NCBI GenBank assembly: GCA_000310025.1
Contig: FN649741.1
Coordinates: 2,647,192-2,696,423, forward strand
Length of the DNA stretch: 49,232 nucleotides
Reading direction: 5' to 3'
Source of the DNA: Ectocarpus siliculosus
Lineage: Eukaryota; Sar; Phaeophyceae; Ectocarpales; Ectocarpaceae
The position numbers were made by a program, and so were the translations under genes. Below the pieces are notes generated by a model. It saw only the letters and a program-made list of their open reading frames with translations. It made no database searches and was not told the origin of the DNA. Of this stretch, positions 34,201 through 45,034 are shown one piece after another; position 1 is the first letter of the stretch, and every line of letters begins with the position of its first letter.

Positions 34201-37200
34201 AATGGCAATCGGTCGACTGGCGCGAGGCCAGCAGGATGTCCTTTAACAGCATGAAACAATCGACCATTCTGCTGAGACAGAGGAACATGCATACATCGGC
34301 CGGACAACCTGTTTCGGTTGCATGTAGCTGGCAAGTGTTTTAGCCAGGTGCCCAGAAAACGTTCGAGAAACCCCTCCATAGAACCTAGAGTAGTCTTTAC
34401 ACTCTTGTCTAAATCATTCTCGCGATCGTACTACAGCTGGACGGCGAGGATGGTGAGAAAATAACCCCGTGCGACTATCTGCTACGGACTTGCTCGCCAT
34501 GGAGGCAACATTTGTGGCCCGTGGTGACAGTGCTGCTTTGTTGGTGAGTCCTTCTCCTTCAGTCGACACTTGAATGTAACCAAAGTTGGGCAATGCCTAC
34601 CCCCAACAGCAAATAGCATCCATGCATTCGCAAACTGTTTAGATTAAACAGAATCAAGTGACCTGGCAGGTATCCCTCAACAATGGCCGGGAATACATCC
34701 AACACATTCGTTCTACGGGGGGATATTGTCTCGAACTGTAGATAGAAGAACCTTTGACGTTACGAAAAATTTCTAGACCTAGAAAATAAGCTGCTGTCCC
34801 AGACTTTGAAACCATCCCACGCTTGCCACTGCTTATCAAATCCGGCAGCGACCGTCGCACAGGTCCAGCATGTTCTCACCCAGAGCCCGAGGTCGTACTG
34901 GATGGCGAGAGTGTTGCCCAAGAACGTGATGTCGTGCATGACTTCCATGCTGCTGCCGACGTCCACGAAGAGCGCCCCGCCTGCTTGCTGCATAGCCACG
35001 AAGACACACACCGAGAGGCACTCCATGCCATTAAGACGAATTGCGAAAGACATAGCGATGGCACTGATGATCACGGTGGCGATAGTAGGGGATAGTTTGG
35101 TGAGTAAACAGTTGCGATCGAGGTGACGGTGCTGGTCGTCCCCCTCCAGATCCCGTTTAAGTCATGTGCCTGAGGCAAGGCCGCTCAACTTGCCAAGTCC
35201 TGCTCGAAGCATTGGCCATACAGGTCGCCGCCGCAGAGCGGGGCTTGTCCTCGGAGTTGTCCTGCTGCAGCACACAAACACAGCTGTTGTGGCTTAGCTT
35301 GCCCTAACCTTCTACGGCGAGCTCCCCTGACTTGTGACAACCACTGTGTTCCCTTGGAATGCTGGGGAAACGTCCCTCTTTTTGAGGTGAAAGACAAATT
35401 TGTAACTAACCGACTGGTAGATGCCGGTCATGGTGAGTCCGGGCACGTCGAGGATGAGCTTGGAGAAGCCGCTGACCTCGAACCTGGCGTTGTCGATCGT
35501 AGTAGACGCCGCCGACGACGTGACGGTCAGCTCTCCTCCACCTGTCACGTACACAATCTGGTCGGGGCGGTTTCACGGAGCACCGGGAAAGAGACGACAG
35601 GCGGCCCCGAACGACGACAAGTTGAGAGCAGGAGGGTGGGCGTGGACGAAAAAGACGAACGACATCTAGCAAACGAGGCCGCGAAAGCCATTAGTGTTCC
35701 GCTCTGGAAACACCGGAAACAATAAAAACCGCAGCGGTCACGCCCGACTCTCATGGCTGACGGTGCAAGCTACCGTTGGTGCCGCATTTTCATATTTCCG
35801 CCCTCCCAGCAGCGTGTTTGCCATCGGGGTTGGGCAAAACATGCCGATCACTTCGTGAGCTCGGCAACCAGGTTACCGGGTTTTTTTCTGGGTAACCATG
35901 AATGGTGGTGGAATAGATGATGTTGTGCGGACTTGAGAACCCTTACTCCGCGCGAATGGATGGTCGCACTACGTTGTGTTAAAATGGTCACGCATCCTTG
36001 AGGCAGGTACACAATGCTTGTAACTGTCTCTGGAAGTGAAAGCACCACAAAATAAATGTAGTCATTCGCAGCTGTCATCCGTACGCAAGGAAGTAGTAAG
36101 CACAAGATGCCGAAAAACCTTAGCAGGAAGCAGCGAACCCTTCATGCGACTCGCCGAACACCTCACGGCGCTTCGCGCTTGGTGATGTGAGAGCCTGGTC
36201 CGGTGAGAACCCGGCGTGCTCCGTCCCGACTTTGTAGGGATGCGAGGTCAATGGTCTAACGACTACGGCATGCACGATTATGAGTACACCCTCCCCCCCT
36301 TCCCAGCTGCTCCGCGGAACAAGAGAACGCCCGTCCCGCTACCCCGTGCCCTCGTAACGCCGAGGTCGTCGCCCCTTCACGTGAAGAGAGTGTTTTCACG
36401 TTTACATCTCGAACAAGGTCACAAGCGACATCAAGCAGCAAAGATCAACCACGTACACAAAGCCTCTATAGCAGAGCCAGGCCGAGTCGAGATATACAGA
36501 AACAACCGCTAGTGTCGAAACAGGCAAACAACCTACAGACGGCTTTAAATTAGCCTAGACCGACCCAAAACGTTCACTCCAAAGAATGCTTAGCCCTGTA
36601 CTGCTGCGTGCTGTCCCTCCGCCGCTGTTCCTTACCATCTGCGTTGGACACGAGAAGCCCCCGCCAGACCCGAAGTCCCATGACTTGATCTCCTGGGTAT
36701 CGATCACCAGGATCGGAAGGTCGTTCGAAGTGGGAGCAGTCGCTGAATACGCCTCGCAGTCGAACTCCTCCACCAGGTCCGTGGGGGTCGAACCGTCGGT
36801 GGACGTGCCGAGGTAGCACAGCTCAGTCGAGGCGGAGGTGTAGGTCTCGCCCCCGTCGAAGACGATCTCGCCATCGGTGAACTCGATACCGGGGCACTGG
36901 CGTGCGTTCGTAGGCGCGAGTGTGCGGGCGGGGTGCAGCGTTCTTGTCGTCGCGGTTAAGAGAGTTGAGTTGTCCATAGAATTATTGGTGCCGTTATCGT
37001 GGTCGCTGTTGGTGTTGTTTTGGTTGTGGCAGTGGTGGTTAGCGTTGATGATGTTGTCATACTTACCAGATCTACCTCACAACACAGCCAGAAGGAAAAG
37101 GGGCACGAACTGAACCACCGGGGCGTCCAGCCGCCCATGAAAAACATGGAAAGAAGAATAACCTACACTCCGGCTCATCCCCACAACCGCGCCTCCCCTG

Positions 37201-40200
37201 ATTGACGAACCCCACACGTTTCTCATCCCTTCAATGAGGTCGCAAGTGAAGTATTTGGTCAAACATGCCACGCAGAAAACCACCGGCAGAAATCCGTGCA
37301 TGAGGGCGTGGGGGTATCCGTGTGATCTAATGGCATGTGAAGCTCGCCTCATCTGAGGCCAAACCATACTTTGTAGAAAAAATCAACTCGGCAGGCGCTC
37401 CGAAGGCCTTGAGCCTGTGCTCCCCAAACAATATGCTTGACTTAGAAATCAGGCGTCTCCACAAGTTGCTAGGGGCGGGAGGCGGCGGCGTGCTTTCGAG
37501 GACTCACGGAAACGGCGGTGTTGTCCGAGATGTCAGCGTCCGCCGGGAGCGTGAGGGATTCCCCTCCCATCCAGATTGCGCCTCCGGAGTCACGAGCCTC
37601 GTTCCCCGTGATAGTGACGGGCCCGGAGATGGTGACCTCAGACTCCCTGTATAGAACCAAGTCGTTAACAGCATCGAAACTATGAGTTAAAAGGAGCTAC
37701 GACAACGACAAGGGCGAGCAGGATACATGGAGCGGCGAGAAGCGATGACGAGAACGGAATTCAGGTGGGCCTAGCTGGCCGCTCGTTTAGAACAAGTACT
37801 GGATGGGTGGAGGTGGGAGGTGGGAGGTGAGAGGACGAAGAACATCACCGCTCTGCTGCCTCGACTGATTCTGCACGGAGTTCCACATCGGCACGAGTTC
37901 GATTGGCCCGGGGTCTCCGTCGTTGGAGTTGGTGGCTTCCGGTCTTTCGCTCAGCTGCTTATCGTTGTTTTCATCGTGTGAATTGTCGTTGTGAGTTCGA
38001 GAAGGCGGAGGTAGCGGGGAGGGTGTGCGCCTAACTCACCTGGCGACGTAGAGAGCCCCGCCGTCCTTGGCGATGTTTCCCGTCGCCGTGATTCCGGCTT
38101 GGAAGTCCACGTTGCTGTAGCTGCCCAATCTGATCGCCCCCTCGGAGCGATCGCCGTAGAGCTTGGGCTGATGATTGCGCCGATCGCCGGCGAGCAAGGC
38201 GTTTCAGCCAACCGACAGACCAAAGAATAACAAGAAACATCGAAGCGCGGGTGGCACCAGGTTTGGATCGCGACTCCTATTGCCTGGGGAGACTCATGGC
38301 CGTGAATAACAATCGCACAATGGCGACGATGGCCACTAGCCACTGCGAGCGGAATACACCGCACGAGCGAGCAATCACACAAACGCCGTCTGTTGACTGA
38401 CCGCTTTAGTATCGACAGATTACACAAGCTGAAGGTTAAAAGAAATCATTGACGCCTCGCCCGCACTCCATCTGCCCTTGTTCGAGCGTGCACCTTCCGA
38501 AAGAGCGCTTGTGATCAGCGTGTGCATACGTCTCAACTGAAACGGCCAAAAGGGCTTGACGCCGAACCGAACTGATTGCCCGAAGTCCGATCAAGACAAC
38601 CGCAGAAAAACTCTAGGGTGCTCGAACCTACCTCCATAATGTTGTCCTCGACAGTGACGAGATCCTCGAAAGTCACGTCTCCGTTCAGGTACAGCGCGCC
38701 CAACTTTGTGCCAGGCGAGAGGTCGCACACAAACAAAAGAGCAAGGGCCGGGAAAAAAACGGTTCATATTCAATACTTCGTATTTAAGGATCCATCACGA
38801 GGTCCCCAGCCTGATGCGACAATGTGTAGTTCTCAGTGTCATGATATTTCATATGACACTCGATAGAATAGTCGGGTATCGCATGTTGTAGCCCATCTTG
38901 GCCGCAGAACGGCCTTGTTTAGTTCAGCACGGTTTCGAAGCGCCGGGGGGCGCATTTCCACCACAGACAAGGCTGCTAGACCTAGGGTTCGCCAATATGG
39001 TGGCGGTAATCAGGCCCTTGGTCGGCCGTACACGTGATGCAGTCAAAAATGCTCTCATGCAATTACAACCGACCAGTGCGAAGGCATGGATGGTAGAACA
39101 CACCCGGGTCGGTTCAACCAACACACTGTGTTTTGTTATATACGGTGGACAAATTTTCGAACTCTTCAACCCACTCGCAACGCTCCACGTCCGAAGCTCG
39201 AGGGCGAGGTCAACGACCTTGACCTCAACTCCAACACCCCGGACGTGCCTCATGTCAAGATGTCTGAGTCAGGCATCTCTTACAATCTGACCTTAATCCA
39301 AGAGAGCACCTCTGCCAAACACAAAAATCATTCCACCGCACCAACGCCAAAGACAGAATGACCTCTCGAGTTGCTGTTTGGGTCTCCATCGTTTTGTTTG
39401 GAGTTGTTGGTTGCATCTACCTGGGACGACCAAAGCTTTGCCCTTTCATACCGGTGGGAGTGGTACATCGCACTGGACACCGAGGGACTCCCGATTGCAA
39501 AGTCAATTGAAGCGGACCTCAACGCCAAGACGACGACAACAACCGCAACAAACAATACAACAGCAACGACGGAAAGCAGCAGCAGCGGGATCAACGACAA
39601 CGACAACAACAACGACGACCACTTCGACCCACAAAACCTTCGACACACAACAACTTTCAGCGGATGGAATCACAACAATCACATCAACAAGGACAGCGAC
39701 AGCAACAGCCACAACAACGACGACGACCAACAGCACAAACTCACCATCCCCGAGTTACCCCTGACCACGACCGGCCCCTTAAACACGGTCGGGAGGTTGC
39801 AGTAGTACCCAGCACCCCTGCCCCCGCTGTCGGGATACTCGTAGACCTCGTTGTCGATGAAGTACGCAGCCCCCATGAACAGCACCTCGCCGTCCAGCTC
39901 CGAGTATAGCCCGGCCCCGGAACCGTTCCCGTCACCCCCCTGGACGAAAACAAAACAACGGCCATGAACGTACGTCAACAGGCGAGCGACAAGCATAACA
40001 CCCAAGCGCATGTTGGTGGAAACCCGCAAAATCGCAACCAGATCGCGTCTTGGTGGTTACGGTGCGGTGGTTGGCCGTGTCGGGCCGGAGCGTGTGCCGC
40101 GATGGGACCTCTAAAATGGCCGAGAGAGGGAGGGTCATACCGCTCTTGGTTTCGATTGCGTCTGACAACACTCGTGTTGTGGGGTCATCGTTGGAGCTCT

Positions 40201-41217
40201 GCCTCCGCCTGTCCAGAGCGTTGTAGAATTAGGTTTGTCATGAATATATGCATGCACGCTCGCTTCGTTTCCGGCCCCCCAAAAGGCTCTCGTCGCGTAC
40301 AGTAAAGCCAAGGTTTTTGCCCTCACGTTGATGCTCTTGTTGTTCTCGAAAATGGCGTCCTTTTCGAACTGTGCGAGAACGCAGCAGGAGAGTCGTAGAA
40401 CCAGAACAACCACCACCAGAGGATGACAGCAGAGCCAGGACAAGAACAAGAACCAGCAGCAGCGACCAACCGGCCGTACAGCGATAACGGCAACAAGACG
40501 GAAGGGCGTGTGAGCAGGTTGCTGCCGGTAAGCACGCGCAGACATGTATGCGCCCGTCAAGTGGGCTGCCATTAAATGCTGCATGAACAGCCGGGTTACA
40601 GCAGAGAGTAGATACATTGCCAGAATGTGCCCGGAGATTTGACCGGCAAAATACCGGACACAGGCAAAAGAAGCCAAATTTCCCGCTCCGCACCCGCGTT
40701 TCATACACAAGAGAGCGGGAGCTAGAGAACACCACAAAAGCTGTACCCCCATTTCGAATCTCGGGCGTCCGGGGTTGGGTCAGCCTTCTTGGACAAGCAC
40801 AAGAAAGCAGTCGGTACTACTGCAAATAGAAAATCTTCAAACACACTACGAACTTGTATGCAACTAGCGAACTTCTCTGGTCGTGTCGCGTGCGTGTACA
40901 ACGACGACACCGCCGGACGATTCCCAGCTTCGAAGGCCGGTCAGAGCCGCAGAGAAACCAGGTAGGCGATCCACATGTCAGGCCAAGGGAAACATTCACT
41001 CAAGTAGATAAATAGTCCTTGCTCACGGTCAGATCGCCCCAGGTGTACAGTGCTCCACCCTGCCAAATGTCCACGTTTCCACCAGCGGCAACAGTACCCG
41101 GGATAACGACGGGAGTGGGGAAAGCGGAGGTTGCAAGTAGACGTCAGCGGCGAGAGGACGGCAGAGACAGACAGAAAGAAGAAAGAAAGAAAGACAGACA
41201 GACAGACACACAGACAC

Positions 41218-41262
<45 letters not shown>

Positions 41263-41320
41263 TAGACAGACAGATAGACAGATAAAGGGGGAGAGAGAAG
41301 GAGGAAACGAGACAGTGAGA

Positions 41321-41397
<77 letters not shown>

Positions 41398-43259
41398 AGG
41401 GAGAGATCCAACCAGGCATTGTGCGTGGTTACTGCAGTGGCAGAGAAGTAGCAATTTCGGTCGTCAGTGTGCCCGCAGCTACAGCCACGTGCCGTCTATT
41501 GTACGCGTCAAGACGTCGGCATGGCGGTTAACTTACATCGGGGGTGTCTTTGAATGTGGCAGTTCCCTGGAACAAGAGAGTGCCCAGGTTGGCGATCGCC
41601 GCGCCCTCAGAGCCACCGCTGAAGTCCTCCACCTGTCCCACCAAAGGCGGCACCGTCCCCACCGAGTAACAAACCCCAGGGAGCCCATCACAACCGATCC
41701 ATCACGAAGAGGCGTACGACGAAAGTATAGAATTGTGGCGAAATGGGTAAAAGGGTACCATAGGAACGGGGTTGCGTGTGTTTTGAGTGTGTCCCCCTTG
41801 GTTGTGGCCTTCATGTCGGTGATTTTTTGGTTTGGAAAAGTCATCCCTTCTTGGCGTCGTTGACGTCTCGTCGCGCAAAACAAGAGAAATCCATGAGTAC
41901 TCGCCAATTTATTAGTGCGTGGCGTGCACAAGCGGTAAATACATGCACAGATTGCCATGAACTGCGAGGAGCAACGCCGAGAGACGGGAAACAAGCACGC
42001 GCACGATTCAGGAGCGGCCGGCGTCATCATTCGGTTCCGGAGAAGCGTGGAAGGTCAACGACCACTTCAACCCACACGCAAAAACTCGACTATTTTCACG
42101 AGAACACTGTCGATCGCTCTACGGGTTGGTTTGTTAGGGCGCTTAATAGCTGTCGATTCTAACGTCCCGCTGCTTCTTACTGGGAGCTCGCAAGCGCTGA
42201 AAGTCACGTCCTCGGCGAAAGTGGCCGTGCTCCCTGGCTCGATCCTCATGGCGGCCCCTCCCGCAACCTGCACGTTGTGAATGTTCTGTGTCGCGACGTC
42301 GTTGTGAAAATTGAACGGAAAGAGCGACGGCGGCGGCGGCGGCGGCGGCGGTGGCGGCGGTTGAGAGGTTCATGGAAATCATACTAGAAGTACGAATCTG
42401 GCTAATATATACATGCCGGGTGAACGGCAGTGCCAGGTACGACCATATGCCGTTGGAGGGACAGGAACAGCTCGTTGCGTATTCGACGATCAACAAGACC
42501 CCCCCCCCCGTCGCCGTCGTGTGCTCATTTCCTCTACATGGGGTCCGTACGCTCCTGGTTTCTTGAGCACGCGGTGGCGGCAATACCAATGTCCTCCCTC
42601 CGCCACGCGTGCGTGGACGGCCATCACCAGAAGATGGGTCGGGCTGTGCGAAAAAGATGTCTATTACTTTTTCCTTTGAAGCACCGGGCGGACTGTTGCC
42701 CTCGAAACATGCCAGTCGCAGTGTAACAACATGTGAGTCGTAGCTGCTGCGGAGGAATGACAGACAAGCGTGTTTGTCGAGAGATGAAAATCTACAAAGA
42801 CTGCTGTTCATAGAACAAGTCACTTTGTCGAGCACGGGGCAATTAAGTGCCGCTTCGGGGAAAATTTCGGACCGTGTGCAAAGCAACGATGTTTTCGTGT
42901 CGGGGTCACTTCGGGATAATATTTTTTAGTTTTGCCGATTAATGTAACCCAGAAGAGAAAACGTGCCGCACATGACACCATAGAAAGGCTACCCTACTCG
43001 AGATACTGCTGCAAGGACAGCTCCTCCCCCCCAACAGTTGTACCCGCCCCGCTCTCACACACGTAAGTAAACACGGGGCAGCGAAACTCACCGCTACGGT
43101 CTCGACGCTCGTCCAGTCCAGCACGGGGACGGAGCACAAGAAGTTCCCCTCCCTCACCCAGAACTTGACGTTGTTGAGCTTCGTCGCCGCTAGCGCTGAG
43201 GTGATCTCGACGGTGGCTCCGTCCAGCACCTCCACGTGCGTGTTCGTGTCACATGTTAT
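25251..43259 (-). CDS. Pmp-like (polymorphic outer membrane protein repeat) beta-helix protein, at least 21 exons, 5'-partial
   Basis: Exons in transcript order: 43259-43092, 42285-42181, 41632-41537, 41059-41027, 40368-40327, 39939-39745, 38703-38632, 38161-38040, 37646-37508, 36896-36636, 35557-35411, 35264-35190 (weakest), 34987-34880, 33841-33686, 33240-33131, 32487-32426, 31705-31632, 27305-27192, 26591-26476, 26135-26033, 25349-25251. All junctions are GT-AG, and the phases (mostly 0; 2, then 1 around 38040, 33131, 32426 and 26476) agree, giving about 798 residues to a TAA stop. The protein repeats GGA[IVL] and FxxN motifs (GGALYTWGDLT, FEKDAIFENN, GGAVYNSGSMT, GGAILNSG). These are typical of chlamydial Pmp repeats and of right-handed parallel beta-helices, which are usually secreted or on the cell surface. 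The start and any signal peptide are upstream and not found. No membrane segment is seen at the C-terminus (SLCERTAA). The largest intron (31631-27306) contains the LINE. Confidence 0.85.
27959..30397 (+). CDS. Non-LTR retrotransposon reverse transcriptase (5'-truncated ORF)
   Basis: One uninterrupted frame of over 800 codons with the LINE reverse transcriptase motifs in order: KNRKAAGADGI (residue ~121), NYRGITLLSTVGKLF, GQAGFRPDRSCVDH, FLDIQKAYDTV (~251), GVAQGCTMSPTLF, the catalytic FADD (~351), a KWRLSANVGKC block and YLGVEIS. After a long thumb/connection region comes a Cys/His cluster, CPCGKSEESRPHIVGEC (~677), of the kind found at LINE C-termini. The apurinic endonuclease and ORF1 are missing. 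The frame starts right after a poly-C run and its first ATG is at 28013, so the copy is truncated at the 5' end. No stop occurs before the second poly-C and the assembly gap. It lies antisense within an intron of the beta-helix gene. The intact frame suggests a young insertion. Confidence 0.95.
27968..30364 (+). mobile_element. Non-LTR (LINE) retrotransposon copy bounded by poly-C runs
   Basis: The element spans from a 21-base poly-C (27968-27988) to a 23-base poly-C (30342-30364). Its 3' terminal sequence (GGGACGCGTGGTCAATG..GAGTACGCCCC) is shared with the relic at 44010-44222 and with the ~0.5-kb repeats at 9945, 30520 and 35800. A target-site duplication cannot be tested because the right flank runs into a gap of Ns. 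Confidence 0.85.
30398..30478. other. Assembly gap (81 N)
   Basis: Run of N directly after the LINE 3' poly-C and 33 bases of unique sequence. Any frame that passes through it, including the extension of the reverse transcriptase frame to 30748, is unreliable there. Confidence 1.
30520..31110 (-). mobile_element. Non-autonomous retroelement-like repeat, copy 1
   Basis: Matches 35800-36305 in reverse complement over most of its length: AACCCAACCCCGATGGCAAA, GTTGCCGAG, a CATGGTAACC block, CTCGAGGATGCGTGACCATT, TGACAGCTGCGAATGACTAC, GCGCGAAGCGCCGTGAGG, GCATGCCGTAGTCGTTAGAC. The 3' end (at 30520-30545, minus strand) runs into a C-rich tail, TACACCCACCCGCCCCCC. No reverse transcriptase or other coding motif. 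Confidence 0.8.
33961..33981 (+). repeat. (AC)n microsatellite
   Basis: About ten CA units just upstream of tRNA-like short repeat copy D, within an intron of the beta-helix gene. Confidence 0.9.
34000..34030 (+). repeat. Short tRNA-like dispersed repeat, copy D
   Basis: Reads CTCATTGGTCAGCCGGTTAG then CGCGGTCGATG and is followed by an A-run. It matches copies at 717-748, 2298-2322 and 23321-23355. It lies in the intron between the beta-helix exons 34987-34880 and 33841-33686. Confidence 0.5.
35800..36305 (+). mobile_element. Non-autonomous retroelement-like repeat, copy 2
   Basis: Inverted relative to copy 1. Shared landmarks: GTGTTTGCCATCGGGGTTGG, TTCGTGAGCTCGGCAACC, GTCATTCGCAGCTGTCATCC, CACGGCGCTTCGCGCTTGG, GGTCAATGGTCTAACGACTA, ending ATGAGTACACCCTCCCCCC. 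It lies in the intron between beta-helix exons 36896-36636 and 35557-35411. Confidence 0.8.
36636..36896 (-). other. Beta-helix gene, Cys-containing spacer exon starting the second module
   Basis: This 87-codon exon begins CPGIEFTDGEIVFDGGETY and has further Cys at CYLG, FDCEAY and SCPTQM but no GGA repeat. It separates the two beta-helix modules. Because the first visible exon (43259-43092) corresponds to the exon after this one, an equivalent spacer exon should exist upstream of 43259. Confidence 0.75.
41165..41393 (+). repeat. Compound microsatellite (GACA)n then (GA)n
   Basis: GACAGACA units at about 41193-41284 and a pure GA run at about 41310-41393, in the intron between beta-helix exons 41632-41537 and 41059-41027. 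The long open frames across it (SLSLSL, CLSVCLSV) are artefacts of the repeat. Confidence 0.95.
42328..42361 (+). repeat. CGG triplet repeat
   Basis: About eleven GGC/CGG triplets, just upstream (in transcript sense) of the acceptor for beta-helix exon 42285-42181. Confidence 0.9.
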
Positions 43260-43736
43260 CTGCGCACACGTACGCAGAGGTCGTCATTGATTATTGGTGG
43301 CATGCAAACACTAAACAATGCCAATAGGGAACACTACTTATTTTCGTCGAGAGGAACGTTCCGTTCAAACATTTCTTGTCAAGAACCAAAGGCACTTCGT
43401 GTACTTTCACATTGCGTGAAACGATAACAACGTTCCAGGCCGTCCGCGAAACATTCGCCGCCCGGCACCCCCGAAAGCTTCAGCTTGCTGCAGCCAGACT
43501 TTGATGAAAATATATCGTGCCTTCTGTGCAAAAAGGAGATATTTTTGAGATTGGCTGGACTTCGCAGACGACGAATGACCCGTGAGTTTCAGGGGGCTCA
43601 GCGGTATGCCACAGTCCACGTACGTAGGGTGTTTTACCCAGGTTTACCTCGTAATGTATGTGTGTACTGTGTTCGTCTATCTTCCTATTCTGGCGCCAGT
43701 CCGCACACCTTTCGATGTACAATTCCCGTTTCGACG

Positions 43737-43880
43737 TATCAACCAGGGTCGCACAGACAGGAGGAAGGCCAAGAAGGAGTTTTTCCTTTTTCCAACGCCT
43801 ACCCTTTCCTCCTGCGGTGCCTGCCTTAGTTTCTGTCGCGAAAAGGGCTCACTCACTCGCCGCCCCTTTCCCTTGTCGAC
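43737..43880 (-). mobile_element. tRNA-headed SINE, copy 3 (3' part only)
   Basis: The minus strand shares GCAGGCACCGCAGGAGG, a TCGCGACAGAAA block in place of the TCGCGA segment, and the end CCTCCTGTCTGTGCGACCC with copies at 22075 and 22890. The tRNA-like head is absent. Confidence 0.65.
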
Positions 43881-44009
43881 CGCGCAGTCGAAAATGTGTG
43901 TATACTTACCACGAGTTCATCGTTTTCCACCGCAAATTGCAAACCTTGTTCTTGAAAACTGAAATGGAACCCATCCCCAACCTACTACCGCATGGAATAG
44001 CCAGGAGAA

Positions 44010-44222
44010 GACGGTAGCTGTAAGGAAGTGGGTTGAAAGACGGGAAGTGGTTGATAGGATAGATAGACTAGGGACGACGTTGTTGAGCCACCTTTGGCAA
44101 AGTAGGAAGGGAAGACTGGCCATCGGTGGTCGGTCGTGTGGGAACAATACTCCATCCTCTCGAGGACGCGTGGTCGATAATCTAACCGGTAAGGCATGCA
44201 AAACATAAGAGTACGCCCCCAA
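44010..44222 (+). pseudogene. Decayed 3' end of a LINE related to the 27968-30364 element
   Basis: Translation of the plus strand from about 44012 gives EKTVAVRKWVERREVVDRI, then LLSHLWQSRKGRLAIGG and SRGRVV. This parallels DKTIAIIGDRWW, FLWSLLQKRKELPNVGG and SRKGRVV at the end of the intact reverse transcriptase frame. It is followed by a TAA and GAGTACGCCCCCAACC, matching the LINE 3' terminal GAGTACGCCCC. The upstream part is lost or unrecognisable. Confidence 0.75.
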
Positions 44223-44444
44223 CCTACTCCTATAATAGTGGAGTTCGACGTTAACCACTGCCTGTCTACCACTGAAAAACGGTCGCCCCGGTGGTGTACA
44301 GGTAAACCCCGCAAAACCAACGACGAAAAGAAAGTTGTGGGTTAGTGCAGGTTCGCTCTGTGGAGGGTTTCTGTTCGTTCAAATTGCAAGCGGGAAACGA
44401 CTATCCTCGTGAGTACGCACATACTTCAGTTTGTGTTTACACAG

Positions 44445-44513
44445 GTCGCCTTCACGGTCGACGAGGGAAAGGAGACGCCTGAATGCACCCTTATCGCGAG
44501 AAAACTAGGGCAG
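44445..44513 (+). other. Isolated candidate exon
   Basis: A 23-codon phase-0 stretch lies between TTTACACAG and CAG|GTGTAT. It codes VAFTVDEGKETPECTLIARK plus LGQ. The composition looks protein-like and both splice signals are good, but I find no partner exon and do not recognise the family. Confidence 0.25.
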
Positions 44514-45034
44514 GTGTATATCTACCGCAGGAGGAGGAAAGGTGGAGGACGAAACAAGATGAACAAAATATTTGTTTTCGGGACCTTCGTCCTGTGCGAC
44601 CCCGCCTGGTGATTCGTCAAACAGTACAGCCGTACACCGAAACGTGTTGTAAGGCAGACTGGCGTCAGAATAGACGGGGCCGACCGACGACCATTGGCAT
44701 AACCCCCTGTATGTTCTGTGCTACATAGTTTAAGCAGCAAACACCCTGCACGTAATTCTTCGGTCTATTCCCGCCTCACGATATCAACACCGATACTACT
44801 GCTGTACCAGGTACTCTATAAAACGTGTTGCCAATCGCACGGTCGGACTGCAACCGACACATGACAGCCAAACCAACGCCGGACTTCGAAATAATTTACC
44901 GTCAGAACGGGGGGTAAGCAAAAGGGAATTGATTAAGGGATGGAAGACCAGAATTTTGACGCTGACTACATATTAATACTCGAATCCAATACAAAGAAAG
45001 AAAACGATCTTCCCGCCGGAGGAACCTGATGCGT

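Larger units (their letters stand above)
37508..43259 (-). other. Beta-helix gene, first visible module (nine exons)
   Basis: Exon 43259-43092 (VEITSALAATKLNNVKFWV) resembles exon 35557-35411 (LTVTSSAASTTIDNARFEV). Exon 42285-42181 (VQVAGGAAMRIEPGSTATF) resembles exon 34987-34880 (QQAGGALFVDVGSSMEV over the junction). The GGA/FxxN exons follow in both halves. Some exons code little more than one helix rung (11 and 14 codons at 41059-41027 and 40368-40327). Intron 38039-37647 splits an Arg codon: the AG/G junction joins LYVA-R to ESEVTISG. Confidence 0.75.

Noticed and set aside
39371-39805. Plus-strand 144-codon frame rich in Thr, Asn and Asp
   Set aside because: Low-complexity ACA/GAC intron sequence opposite the beta-helix gene; no motif, and the minus strand is coding next to it.
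40941-41454. Long minus-strand frames of Ser-Leu and Cys-Leu-Ser-Val repeats
   Set aside because: Direct translation of the (GA)n and (GACA)n microsatellite; open in several frames, no domain.
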